Positions 1-8,354 are shown, counted from the first letter of the stretch. The stretch: DNA of 12,550 nucleotides from Gulosibacter sediminis (GCF_014904065.1 NZ_JACXJG010000013.1:12675-25224); one strand, 5' to 3'. Made by a program: numbers and translations. Notes: generated by a model from the letters alone, not told the origin.

Positions 1-128
1 ACGATGACGAGCCAGATCGGCTTGCGGAAAATGCGGGTGCGGTTCGCGTCCGACATCGCGCAGTCAACGACTGCGTAGACCGTCAGTGCGACGGCGACGA
101 CCACCCCGAGAATAATCCAGCGACCCAT
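1..128 (-). CDS. PLD nuclease N-terminal domain-like small membrane protein (5' part only)
   Basis: The first 42 codons are present and the rest lies left of the window. The protein starts at the ATG at 128-126 with MGRWIILGVVVAVALTVYAV, a membrane helix at residues 4-20. A VDCAMSD segment and a basic stretch (NRTRIFRK) follow, then the start of a second helix (PIWLVIV). Helix, V/D-C/A motif and a second helix beginning with a tryptophan are typical of the short actinobacterial proteins annotated as phospholipase D nuclease N-terminal domain (PLDc_N). These lack the catalytic HKD motifs, and their role is unknown. The gene is divergent from the DUF4229-like gene, with 66 bases between them. 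A TAAACT hexamer lies 8 bases before the ATG, so the transcript probably has almost no leader. The family call rests on about 40 residues recognised by eye. Confidence 0.65.
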   Translation of the reverse strand, partial: MGRWIILGVVVAVALTVYAVVDCAMSDANRTRIFRKPIWLVI

Positions 129-136
129 ACCCGGAG

Positions 137-142
137 AGTTTA
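137..142 (-). promoter_or_regulatory. -10 element for the PLDc_N-like gene
   Basis: TAAACT on the minus strand, with 8 bases between it and the ATG at 128. This is the -10 spacing of a transcript starting at or 1-2 bases before the start codon. I see no convincing -35 box. Confidence 0.45.
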
Positions 143-181
143 CCTTCGCGAGCCTGACGAACCGTCGGAGGCGGGGATTCG

Positions 182-187
182 TAGACT
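182..187 (+). promoter_or_regulatory. -10 element, leaderless promoter of the DUF4229-like gene
   Basis: TAGACT lies 7 bases before the ATG at 195, placing transcription initiation at the A of the start codon. The only Shine-Dalgarno-like string upstream (GGAGG near 168-172) is more than 20 bases away, too far to act. This supports leaderless initiation at 195. Confidence 0.55.
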
Positions 188-194
188 GGTCGCG

Positions 195-638
195 ATGAAG
201 ACTTCACGCGCCTGGATCATCTACACGGTCGTTCGGCTCCTCGCATTCGCGGTGCCGTTCGTACTCATCATGCTGCTGCTGCCGACGGTGCAGTGGAATT
301 GGCTGATCGCCGTGGTGGTCGCCTCCGTCATCGGCTTCGCCGTCTCGCTGCTGTTCTTGCGCTCCGAGCGCCTCGCGATCGGCGGTGCGATCATGCAGCA
401 GCGCGAGGGTCGCGTCGCCGGGGCGGATGCCGAGGCCGAGGATGCGCTGCTCGATGAGCAGGCGCACGGGCAGCCGGATGCGGTGGCCGAGTCGGACGAG
501 CCGGCCGCCGGCTCGGTGCCCGAGAACGATCCCGACGTCGAGATCGAGCACGACACTGACACCGACACCGACGCCCCGGAAACGACCGAGGCCGCCGATC
601 TCGACAAGACCGACGACCCCGATACTCAGGCCAAGTAG
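195..638 (+). CDS. DUF4229-like two-helix membrane protein with acidic tail
   Basis: A 147-residue protein with two predicted membrane helices, about residues 12-30 (LLAFAVPFVLIMLLL) and 36-56 (LIAVVVASVIGFAVSLLFLR). A short basic/polar segment (residues 57-71) and a long acidic, disordered tail rich in Asp, Glu, Ala and Thr follow, ending in a DTDTDTD run. The YTVVRLLAFAVPF opening resembles DUF4229, an actinobacterial family of unknown function often found next to menA. The start is the ATG at 195, supported by the -10 hexamer directly before it. The gene converges on menA with only 3 bases between the two stop codons and no terminator hairpin, so the transcripts probably overlap. The function is unknown. 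The family name is by recognition of the N-terminal half only. Confidence 0.7.
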   Translation: MKTSRAWIIYTVVRLLAFAVPFVLIMLLLPTVQWNWLIAVVVASVIGFAVSLLFLRSERLAIGGAIMQQREGRVAGADAEAEDALLDEQAHGQPDAVAESDEPAAGSVPENDPDVEIEHDTDTDTDAPETTEAADLDKTDDPDTQAK

Positions 639-641
639 CGC

Positions 642-1616
642 TTAGCCGAGGTACGCCGGCACCACGGCCGGCGTGATGTTCGGCACGATGATGCCGATCG
701 CCATGATGATCGCCCAGGCGAACGAACCGAGCGACGTCAGCTTGAGCGCGAGGATGAGGTCGCGCGGCGTCTCGGACGTCGAGGTGATGACGACGGCCGG
801 GCCAAGAATCAGCAGCGTGAACAGCGCGAAGCCCGACAGCGGGTAGACGAGCATGAACATGATCGTCGCAACGAACGGCGCGAGCGCGAAGACACCGAAG
901 AAGATGCGGCCCGTACCGCGGCCGACGAGCACTGCGAGCGTGCGCTTGCCGGCGCTGCGGTCCTGGTCGAGGTCGCGCAGGTTATTCACCATGAGCACGG
1001 CGCAGGCGAACAGGCCCGCGGCGGTGCCGAGTACCCAGGCGTTCGATGGCACGAACAGCACCTGCGTGTAGGCGGTGCCGACGGTCGCGACGAGGCCGAA
1101 GAAGATGAAGACGAAGACCTCACCGAGGCCCGCGTAGCCGTACGGTCGCTTGCCGCCGGTATAGAACCACGCGGCGAGAATCGCAAGCACGCCGATGGCA
1201 AGCAGCCACCACTGTTCGGTGCGCACGACAAGGAACAGCCCGGCAACCGCCGCGAGCGCGAAGAAGAAGAACGCGAGGTTGCGCACGCGCTTCGGGTCGA
1301 CGCCGCCACCGCCCGTGAGTCGCGCCGGGCCGACGCGCACATCGTCGGTTCCCCGTACGCCGTCGGAGTAGTCGTTCGCGTAATTCACGCCGATCTGCAG
1401 GCAGAGCGCCACGCCGAGCGCGGCGAGCGCCCGCACCCAGTGGAACTCGCCGGGCTGCGCGCTCACGGCCGAGGCGAAGCCGAGCAGCACGGGCGACACG
1501 GCGAGCGGCAGGGTGCGCAGCCGCGCCCCGGAAATCCAATCGCGCAGGGTCACGTTGCGCACGTTCGCCTGCTTTCGAGGTTGCTGACTGGGGTTGCTGC
1601 GTTTCTGTTTGGCCAC
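642..1616 (-). CDS. menA: 1,4-dihydroxy-2-naphthoate polyprenyltransferase (MenA)
   Basis: This integral membrane enzyme joins a polyprenyl diphosphate to 1,4-dihydroxy-2-naphthoate, giving demethylmenaquinone. The 324-residue length and repeated hydrophobic helices fit the UbiA superfamily. The first Asp-rich motif is at residues 78-92 (NYANDYSDGVRGTDD), with N81, D82 and D85 placed to bind Mg-diphosphate. The second is at 211-226 (NNLRDLDQDRSAGKRT). The MenA-type YTGGKRPYGYAGLGE segment is at about 152-166. A short basic N-terminus (residues 1-18) precedes the first conserved segment (LRDWISGARLRTLPLA). The start is GTG at 1616. It is supported by TAGAAT followed by exactly 6 bases and then GTG, the leaderless arrangement seen elsewhere in the window. 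It follows menE with 9 bases between stop and start, so it can be read from the menB-menE transcript and probably also from its own promoter. Confidence 0.95.
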   Translation of the reverse strand: MAKQKRSNPSQQPRKQANVRNVTLRDWISGARLRTLPLAVSPVLLGFASAVSAQPGEFHWVRALAALGVALCLQIGVNYANDYSDGVRGTDDVRVGPARLTGGGGVDPKRVRNLAFFFFALAAVAGLFLVVRTEQWWLLAIGVLAILAAWFYTGGKRPYGYAGLGEVFVFIFFGLVATVGTAYTQVLFVPSNAWVLGTAAGLFACAVLMVNNLRDLDQDRSAGKRTLAVLVGRGTGRIFFGVFALAPFVATIMFMLVYPLSGFALFTLLILGPAVVITSTSETPRDLILALKLTSLGSFAWAIIMAIGIIVPNITPAVVPAYLG

Positions 1617-1622
1617 CCAGTG

Positions 1623-1628
1623 ATTCTA
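1623..1628 (-). promoter_or_regulatory. -10 element of menA, overlapping the menE stop codon
   Basis: TAGAAT on the minus strand, whose first three bases are the TAG stop of menE. It is followed by CACTGG and then the GTG start of menA. The match to TATAAT is five of six, and the 6-base gap places transcription initiation at the start codon. Confidence 0.55.
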
Positions 1629-2999
1629 AGTCGGGGCGGCTTCGAGGCGGCGCGCGAGCGATCCCGCGAGTTCGCGCAGCGCGCGCCGGTCGGGCTTTCC
1701 GCTCGCGAGGCGCGGCAACTCGGGGATGCGCGCAGTGAGCGCCGGCCGCGCGGCCGCGCCGAGCGGTGCGAGGGCCGAGTGGATGCGCTGCCACCTCGCA
1801 TCCGCTCCTGCGTCGAGCGCCGCGGCGCCGAAGTAAGCCGCGTCGGCCGTCGGCTGGCCCCGCGACGGCTCCTCGCCCGCGGGCGAATCCTGCGTCGAGC
1901 GGCCGCCCGAGGGCGAGTCGATCGTCGGCCCGCCAGCTGCGGAGTCGGCCGCGATGAGCGCGACGCGCTCGCCCCACTCGCGGCTCGCCACGGCGACCGC
2001 GACGACCTCGTCGAAGGCGCCGGCTGAACTCGCGGCGAGCGTCACCTCGTCGAGGTTCACCTTGACGCCGCCCGAAATGATGACGCTGTCGAAGCGCCCG
2101 GTGACGGCAATCGTGCCGGTCGCCTCGGCGTCGAGGCCGAGGGCCCAAGGGCCGTCGCCGCTCACCGTGCCGGCGTCGCCCGTGCGGTACCAGCGGTCGT
2201 CGGCCTCGTCGGTCACGAAGGCCTCGGCGGTGCGCTCGGGGTCGCCGAGATAGCCGAGCGCGAGCGACGGCGAGGCGACCCAGAGCTCGCCGTCAACCTG
2301 CCGCATCCGCACGCCCGGCAGCGGCTGTGCGTTGTAGGCGGCACCACCGCTCGTCTCGCTCGAGCCGTATGTCGTCGTGACCGGCCAGCCGAGCCCGCGG
2401 GCCTCGGCGAGCAGTTCCCGCGGCGTCGCCTGCCCGCCGACCAGGATGCCGTGGAAGCGCGCGAGCGCGGCCCCGACCCGCGCATCCTCCCGGGCCGCGT
2501 CGACGAGCCGGCGCAGCTGCACCGGCACGAGCGACACGTAGCGCCGCTCGCCGGTGAGGCGCGCGGCGTCGGCGATGAAGCCCTCGGGAGTGAAGTGCTC
2601 GCCCGAGGCGACGACCGGCTCGCTGCCCGCGACGATCGAGCGCACGAGCACCTGCGCGCCCGCGATGTAGTGCGCGGGCAGTGTGAGCAGCCACTGCTCG
2701 CCGCCGGCGTGCGCCCCGCCGAGGCGGAGGTGCGTCGCGCGCGCCCCCGCCATGAGCCCCTCGGCGGTGAGCAGCACGCGCTTCGGCGCCGCAGTCGAGC
2801 CGCTCGTCTCGATGACGAGGGCGACGTCGCCTGGTACGGTCACGCCCCGAAGTTCCTCGCTCGGCCCCGACCAGCCGGCCGGGCGCGGCAACAGCGCCGG
2901 CCCCTCCCCCGCGAGCGCCGCGCGCAGCTGGGCGAAGAACTCGGCGGTGTCGTCGACCGCGACCTCGCGCAGCTCGCGCGAGCCGAGCATCCGGCCCAT
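1626..2999 (-). CDS. menE: o-succinylbenzoate--CoA ligase (MenE)
   Basis: This cytosolic adenylate-forming enzyme activates o-succinylbenzoate to its CoA ester with ATP. The AMP-binding core is clear: P-loop TSGSTAAPK (residues 65-73), YGSSET (211-216), YRTGD (271-275), GRFDSVIISGGVKVNLDEV (301-319, hinge and A8 motif) and the C-terminal catalytic-lysine segment LASGKPDRRAL (431-441, K435). The P-loop has Ala where most family members have Gly (residue 70). At about residues 352-403 the small C-terminal domain carries a Pro/Ser/Gly/Asp-rich stretch with DSPSGG and DSPAGE repeats. It looks like an unstructured insertion and makes the protein (457 residues) longer than I expect for compact actinobacterial MenE. 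The ATG at 2999 shares one base with the menB stop (TAATG), indicating coupled translation. All other catalytic motifs are intact, so it is probably active. Confidence 0.93.
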   Translation of the reverse strand: MGRMLGSRELREVAVDDTAEFFAQLRAALAGEGPALLPRPAGWSGPSEELRGVTVPGDVALVIETSGSTAAPKRVLLTAEGLMAGARATHLRLGGAHAGGEQWLLTLPAHYIAGAQVLVRSIVAGSEPVVASGEHFTPEGFIADAARLTGERRYVSLVPVQLRRLVDAAREDARVGAALARFHGILVGGQATPRELLAEARGLGWPVTTTYGSSETSGGAAYNAQPLPGVRMRQVDGELWVASPSLALGYLGDPERTAEAFVTDEADDRWYRTGDAGTVSGDGPWALGLDAEATGTIAVTGRFDSVIISGGVKVNLDEVTLAASSAGAFDEVVAVAVASREWGERVALIAADSAAGGPTIDSPSGGRSTQDSPAGEEPSRGQPTADAAYFGAAALDAGADARWQRIHSALAPLGAAARPALTARIPELPRLASGKPDRRALRELAGSLARRLEAAPT

Positions 3000-3910
3000 T
3001 AGTAGTACCAGGGGTACGGCGCCCAGTCGGGGTCGCGCTTGTGCAGGAACGCGTCGCGGCCCTCGACCGCCTCGTCGGTCATGTACCCGAGGCGGGTCGC
3101 CTCGCCGGCGAAGAGCTGCTGGCCCACAAGCCCGTCGTCCTGCAGATTCATCGCGTACTTGAGCATGCGGATGGCCGTGGGCGACTTCGTGAGAATCGTC
3201 TCGGCCATGCTCAGGGCCTCGGTCTCGAGCTCGGCGTGGGGCACGACACGGTTCACGGCGCCGACCTCGTAGCCGCGCTGCGCGTCGTATTCCTCGGCGA
3301 GGAAGAACGCCTCGCGAGCGAACTTCTGACCGACCTGCTTCGCGAAGTAGGCCGAGCCGTAACCCGCATCGAACGAGCCGACGTTCGCGTCGGTCTGCTT
3401 GAACATGGCGTGCTCGCGCGACGCGATCGTGAGGTCGGTGACGACGTAGAGCGAGTGCCCGCCGCCGGCCGCCCAGCCGTTGACGACCGAGATGACGACC
3501 TTCGGCATGAAGCGAATGAGGCGCTGTACCTCGAGGATGTGCAGGCGACCCGCGCGCGCCTTGTCGACCGAGTCGGCGGTGTCGCCCTCGGCGTACTGGT
3601 AGCCGTCACGGCCGCGGATGCGCTGGTCGCCACCCGAGCAGAACGCATAGCCGCCGTCCTTTGGGCTCGGGCCGTTGCCGGTGAGCAGCACGACGCCGAC
3701 GCGCGGGTTCTGGCGGGCGTCGTCGAGCGCGGTGTAGAGCTCGTCGACGGTCTTCGGGCGAAACGCGTTGCGCACCTCGGGGCGGTCGATCGCGACGCGC
3801 GCGATGCGGCCGGTCGTGTCGAGGTGGTACGTGATGTCGGTGAAATCGAACTGCGACACCCGCTGCCAGCGCGACGGGTCGAAGACGTCAGAAACCTGCT
3901 CGGTAGTCAT
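2999..3910 (-). CDS. menB: 1,4-dihydroxy-2-naphthoyl-CoA synthase (MenB)
   Basis: This cytosolic crotonase-fold enzyme performs the Dieckmann-type ring closure of o-succinylbenzoyl-CoA to 1,4-dihydroxy-2-naphthoyl-CoA. Diagnostic segments are CSGGDQRIRGRDGYQYA (91-107, oxyanion hole and acyl-CoA loop), NGWAAGGGHSLYVVTDL (144-160) and KQTDANVGSFDAGYGSAYFA (171-190). The family-typical C-terminus is FLHKRDPDWAPYPWYY. D181 in SFDAGYGS aligns with the active-site Asp185 of the Mycobacterium tuberculosis enzyme, which marks the bicarbonate-independent type of MenB (alignment from memory). Length is 303 residues, usual for actinobacteria. The ATG at 3910 is preceded by TACGGT plus 6 bases, a leaderless promoter. 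The gene overlaps menE by one base (TAATG) and follows the membrane-protein gene by 27 bases. Confidence 0.96.
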   Translation of the reverse strand: MTTEQVSDVFDPSRWQRVSQFDFTDITYHLDTTGRIARVAIDRPEVRNAFRPKTVDELYTALDDARQNPRVGVVLLTGNGPSPKDGGYAFCSGGDQRIRGRDGYQYAEGDTADSVDKARAGRLHILEVQRLIRFMPKVVISVVNGWAAGGGHSLYVVTDLTIASREHAMFKQTDANVGSFDAGYGSAYFAKQVGQKFAREAFFLAEEYDAQRGYEVGAVNRVVPHAELETEALSMAETILTKSPTAIRMLKYAMNLQDDGLVGQQLFAGEATRLGYMTDEAVEGRDAFLHKRDPDWAPYPWYY

Positions 3911-3916
3911 ATAACC

Positions 3917-3922
3917 ACCGTA
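3917..3922 (-). promoter_or_regulatory. -10 element, leaderless promoter of menB
   Basis: TACGGT on the minus strand with 6 bases (GGTTAT) between it and the menB ATG. It fits TANNNT with leaderless spacing. It lies in the 27-base gap after the upstream membrane-protein gene, so menBEA can be transcribed without that gene. Confidence 0.5.
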
Positions 3923-3937
3923 GTCGTCCGCCGCGAG

Positions 3938-4381
3938 CTACCAGTTGATGGGGGCGTCGGGCAGGGTGCCCCCGTTGATGATGAACTGCAGGATCGTGTT
4001 GAGCACGAGCCAGGCGGGCGCCGCGCCGACGATGAAGCTGCAGATGAACGCGAAGATGCCGGTCGCGCGGCCCGACTTGAAGAAGATCGCGTAGAGCGAT
4101 GCGGTGATCGACACGAAGCCGAGCGTGCCCGCGATGAGCAGCCACATCTGCAGCTCGAACTGTCGGCCGATGCCGAAGAAGTTGAAGAGGTAGAGGCCCG
4201 TGATGATGTCGGCGGCGAGCGTCAGCACGGCCCCAAACATCGCCCAATGCCCGACGCGCCAGCTGAGCGGGTTGAGCATCTGGTCGACCCATGGCAGCGG
4301 CACCACGGTGGCGTGCCGGTACGAGGGGTCGCGGTCGCGCTTGCGGCGCGGGCCGCCAGCGACGCTCTGCTCGATCGCCAT
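3938..4381 (-). CDS. Unrecognised three-helix membrane protein at the head of the men operon
   Basis: A 147-residue protein I do not recognise. A basic, soluble N-terminus (residues 1-24, including PRRKRDRDPSYRH) and a PLPWVDQMLNPLSWRVGHW segment are followed by three predicted helices. These are at about residues 45-66 (ending ITGLYLF), 78-101 (WLLIAGTLGFVSITASLYAIF) and 106-128 (GIFAFICSFIVGAAPAWLVL). The tail is short (INGGTLPDAPINW). Coding is supported by the clear hydrophobic pattern, a usable GGAA ribosome site 6 bases before the ATG at 4381, and a divergent promoter region. The reading frame stays open further upstream, to about 5158, but that part lies antisense over menC and is not protein-like. 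It is 27 bases upstream of menB on the same strand, which suggests a respiratory or quinone-related membrane role. That is inference from position only. Confidence 0.75.
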   Translation of the reverse strand: MAIEQSVAGGPRRKRDRDPSYRHATVVPLPWVDQMLNPLSWRVGHWAMFGAVLTLAADIITGLYLFNFFGIGRQFELQMWLLIAGTLGFVSITASLYAIFFKSGRATGIFAFICSFIVGAAPAWLVLNTILQFIINGGTLPDAPINW

Positions 4382-4420
4382 TCGATTCCGTTCGGGCTGG
4401 TAGGGATGTGACTGCTGATT

Positions 4421-4449
4421 AGTGTAGTGCGCGCTCGCCGGGCAGCTAA
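4421..4449 (-). promoter_or_regulatory. Candidate -35/-10 promoter for the three-helix protein and men operon
   Basis: On the minus strand TTAGCT (4449-4444) and TACACT (4426-4421) are separated by 17 bases. The -10 matches four of six consensus positions and the -35 three of six. It would give a leader of about 33 bases carrying the GGAA site before the ATG at 4381. It lies in the 105-base divergent region shared with menC. Confidence 0.4.
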
Positions 4450-4474
4450 TTCGACCTGGCGCAGCCGGGCGCGC

Positions 4475-4480
4475 GAAGAT
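4475..4480 (+). promoter_or_regulatory. Possible degenerate -10 of menC
   Basis: GAAGAT followed by 6 bases and the menC ATG. The spacing matches the leaderless promoters elsewhere in the window, but the first base is G instead of T, so it is weak. GATGAG could alternatively act as a poor ribosome site. Confidence 0.25.
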
Positions 4481-4486
4481 GAGCAC

Positions 4487-5509
4487 ATGCCTGCCCCGAT
4501 CGTGCCACTCGACGAGCTCCTCGCCCGCACCCACATCGTGTCGCTGCCGTTGAACACGAAGTTCCGTGGCGTGACCCGCCGCGAGGCGGCGCTCATCGAG
4601 GGCACCGCCGAGGTCGCGGGGCAGCCCGTGTGGAGCGAGTTCTCGCCGTTCCTCGAGTACGGCCCCGCCGAGGCGGCGACCTGGCTCGCGGCCGCAATCG
4701 AGTACGGCTTCTCGCCCACCCTCGAGCGCCGAGGGTCGGGCTCGGTGCCCGTCAACGCGACGGTGCCGGCCGTCGCCGCCGAACGCGTCGCCGAGGTGCT
4801 CGCGCGCTACGACGGCTGCGAAGTCGTCAAGGTCAAGGTCGCCGAGCGCGGCCACTCGCTCGCCGACGACCTTGCGCGGCTCGAGGCGGTGCGCGAGGCC
4901 GCGCCGGATGCCAGGCTTCGCATCGACGCGAACGCTGGCTGGTCGGTGGCCGAGGCCGCGGCGGCGCTGCGCACCCTCACCGACGCCGGCTTCGAGTTTG
5001 AGTACGCCGAGCAGCCGGTCGCCACGATCGACGAGCTCGTCGCGCTGCGCGAGACGCTCGCGGGCGGCCCGGCCGCACGCATCCGCATCGCCGCCGACGA
5101 GCTCGTGCGCAAGGCGAGCGACCCGCTCCAAGTCGCCCGCTCGGGCGCCGCCGACCACCTCGTCGTCAAGGCCCAGCCGCTCGGCGGGGTGAGCCGCGCG
5201 GCCGAGATCGTGCGCGCATCCGGTCTCACCGCAACCGTGTCGAGCGCCCTCGACACCTCGGTGGGCATCGTCATGGGCGCGCAGCTCGCGGCGCTGTTGC
5301 CCGAGCCCGCATTCGCCGCGGGCCTCGGCACGGTCTCGCTCTTCGCCGACGAGGTGAGCGAGCCGCGGCGCCCCGTCGGCGGCTGCATCTCGCTCGCCCC
5401 GGTCGTGCCCGACGAAGCCGCGCTACGCACGAACGCCGCCCCGAAGGAGCGGCGTTCGTGGTGGTTCGAGCGGATGCGCGAGTGCTACGCGCGGCTCGAG
5501 GCCAAGTAA
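4487..5509 (+). CDS. menC: o-succinylbenzoate synthase (MenC)
   Basis: This enolase-superfamily enzyme dehydrates SHCHC to o-succinylbenzoate, the substrate of MenE. From the ATG at 4487 the protein has 340 residues. The barrel motifs are in order: KVK (residues 115-117, K117 as the base), RIDANAGW (D147, first metal ligand), YAEQP (E175, second ligand), RIAADE (D204, third ligand) and HLVVKAQPLGG (K228, second catalytic lysine). Substrate-specificity caps occupy the ends. An upstream in-frame ATG at 4427 would add 20 Arg-rich residues read from the divergent promoter region. I prefer 4487 because the MenC-like sequence (IVPLDELLARTHIVSLPL) begins just after it. The gene is divergent from the other men genes and converges on ccsB with 12 bases between stops. 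The related function N-acylamino acid racemase is less likely in this context. Confidence 0.93.
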   Translation: MPAPIVPLDELLARTHIVSLPLNTKFRGVTRREAALIEGTAEVAGQPVWSEFSPFLEYGPAEAATWLAAAIEYGFSPTLERRGSGSVPVNATVPAVAAERVAEVLARYDGCEVVKVKVAERGHSLADDLARLEAVREAAPDARLRIDANAGWSVAEAAAALRTLTDAGFEFEYAEQPVATIDELVALRETLAGGPAARIRIAADELVRKASDPLQVARSGAADHLVVKAQPLGGVSRAAEIVRASGLTATVSSALDTSVGIVMGAQLAALLPEPAFAAGLGTVSLFADEVSEPRRPVGGCISLAPVVPDEAALRTNAAPKERRSWWFERMRECYARLEAK

Positions 5510-5521
5510 CTTCTCGGCGGC

Positions 5522-6595
5522 CTACAGGCCCGAGTACGAGTGCAGGCCTTTGAAGAACACGTTGACGATGCCGAAGTTGAACATCACCGTCGCGAAGCCC
5601 ACGATCGCGAGCCAGGCTGACGGCGTGCCGCGCCAGCCCTTCGTGCTGCGCGCGTGCAGGTAGCCGGCGTAGACCACCCAGATGATGAAGGTCCACACCT
5701 CCTTGGTGTCCCAACCCCAGTAGCGGCCCCACGCAGCCTCGGCCCAGATCGCGCCGGCGACGAGCGTGAAGGTCCAGAAGATGAAGCCGACAACGTTGAC
5801 GCGGAAGGCCAAGTCCTCGAGGCGCTCCGAGCCCGGCAGTGCCGAGAGCGGGCCACGCTTCGCGGCCTCGCCGGCGCGCACGCGGGCCTCGCGGCGCTGC
5901 TGCAGCAGCTGCAGCACCGAAAGGCCAGAGCCGAGGGCGAGGAAGCCCGTCGCAAGTGACGCGATGAAGACGTGAATGACCAGCCAGTAGCTCTGTAGCG
6001 CCGGCTGTAGCGGCATGACCTCGACGCGGAAGCCGACGGTTGCGATGCCGAGGAACAGCGTCACCATGCCGGTGATGAAGGTGCCGAGGAACCGGAGGTC
6101 TTGCCAGAGCTGCGAGACGAGGAACACGAGCACGATGAGCAGCGTCGCCGTGAGCGTGAACTCGTACATGTTCGACCACGGCACGCGTCCGGCCGCGAGG
6201 CCGAGGGTGAGCGCCGACGTGAAGTGCGCCGCGAAGCCGACGAGGGTCGCGACCATCGCGGCGGGCAGGAAGCGCGTCGCGCGCAGGTCGCGCCAGCTTT
6301 CACCGCCGCCAGCCCTGGTCGCGCGCACGGCGGTGCCGCCTGAGCTGCTCGCCTCGGGTGCCTTCGAGGTCACGATGCCCGCGCCGCTCGCATCCGCGTG
6401 GCTCACGGTCGCGCCGACGAGCTCGCGCGAGGTTGCGCCGAGCGCCGAGCCCGAGTTGCGGGCGGCCGCGGCGCGCTTCGCCTCGGTCGAGCCGCGGCCC
6501 GAGAGGTCGAGGGCGAAGAGGATGAACGCCAAGGCATAGACGCCCATGGCGACGTAGTACGCGATGTCCGACCAGTTGATGAGGGATTCGATCAT
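5522..6595 (-). CDS. ccsB: c-type cytochrome biogenesis protein CcsB (ResC/CcsA family heme handler)
   Basis: This polytopic membrane protein moves heme across the membrane and, with ResB, attaches it to apocytochrome c (System II). It has 357 residues. The WWD heme-binding segment is at about 283-305 (IWAEAAWGRYWGWDTKEVW), flanked by helices. The expected histidines are visible: H124 (AAHFTSALTLG), H208 (SYWLVIHVF) and H314 (YAGYLHARS). The N-terminal helix (about 12-30) is followed by a roughly 75-residue Ala/Ser/Gly-rich loop (32-107) of low complexity, which is common in actinobacterial members. The start is ATG at 6595, with a weak GGAG 11 bases upstream and no -10 hexamer nearby. It follows resB after a 64-base gap containing two hairpins and is the last gene of the operon. 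In the literature this family is also called CcsA or ResC. Confidence 0.93.
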   Translation of the reverse strand: MIESLINWSDIAYYVAMGVYALAFILFALDLSGRGSTEAKRAAAARNSGSALGATSRELVGATVSHADASGAGIVTSKAPEASSSGGTAVRATRAGGGESWRDLRATRFLPAAMVATLVGFAAHFTSALTLGLAAGRVPWSNMYEFTLTATLLIVLVFLVSQLWQDLRFLGTFITGMVTLFLGIATVGFRVEVMPLQPALQSYWLVIHVFIASLATGFLALGSGLSVLQLLQQRREARVRAGEAAKRGPLSALPGSERLEDLAFRVNVVGFIFWTFTLVAGAIWAEAAWGRYWGWDTKEVWTFIIWVVYAGYLHARSTKGWRGTPSAWLAIVGFATVMFNFGIVNVFFKGLHSYSGL

Positions 6596-6613
6596 GTGAG
6601 GTGTTGCTCCGAG

Positions 6614-6629
6614 CGGCGAGGATCCGCCG
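6614..6629 (-). repeat. Small inverted repeat between resB and ccsB
   Basis: CGGCG and CGCCG are separated by six bases that include part of a GGATCC palindrome. It lies just downstream of the stronger hairpin at 6637-6656 in the resB-ccsB gap. On its own it is weak. Confidence 0.35.
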
Positions 6630-6636
6630 ACATTCT

Positions 6637-6656
6637 GGTTGCGCCGGGGCGCAACC
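6637..6656 (-). repeat. Perfect hairpin immediately after resB
   Basis: GGTTGCGC / GCGCAACC form an 8-base-pair perfect stem with a 4-base loop. It begins 3 bases after the resB stop on the minus strand. No U-run follows, so it is more likely an RNA-processing or stability element, or a partial attenuator, than a full terminator. Confidence 0.6.
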
Positions 6657-6659
6657 GAG

Positions 6660-8337
<1,678 letters not shown>

Positions 8338-8354
<17 letters not shown>

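Noticed and set aside
1120..2148. Minus-strand open frame overlapping menE and menA in another phase
   Set aside because: It is very Arg/Gly/Ala-rich with no motifs, while menE and menA on the same strand have full catalytic motifs.
3041..4411. Long plus-strand open frame (about 456 codons) opposite menB
   Set aside because: It is Arg/Glu/Val/Asp-rich shadow sequence antisense to menB and the three-helix gene, with no recognisable domain. Long antisense frames are expected at this GC content.
4382..4486. Riboswitch or structured leader in the men divergent region
   Set aside because: The region is only 105 bases. I find no extended stem-loop, and promoter elements explain most of it.
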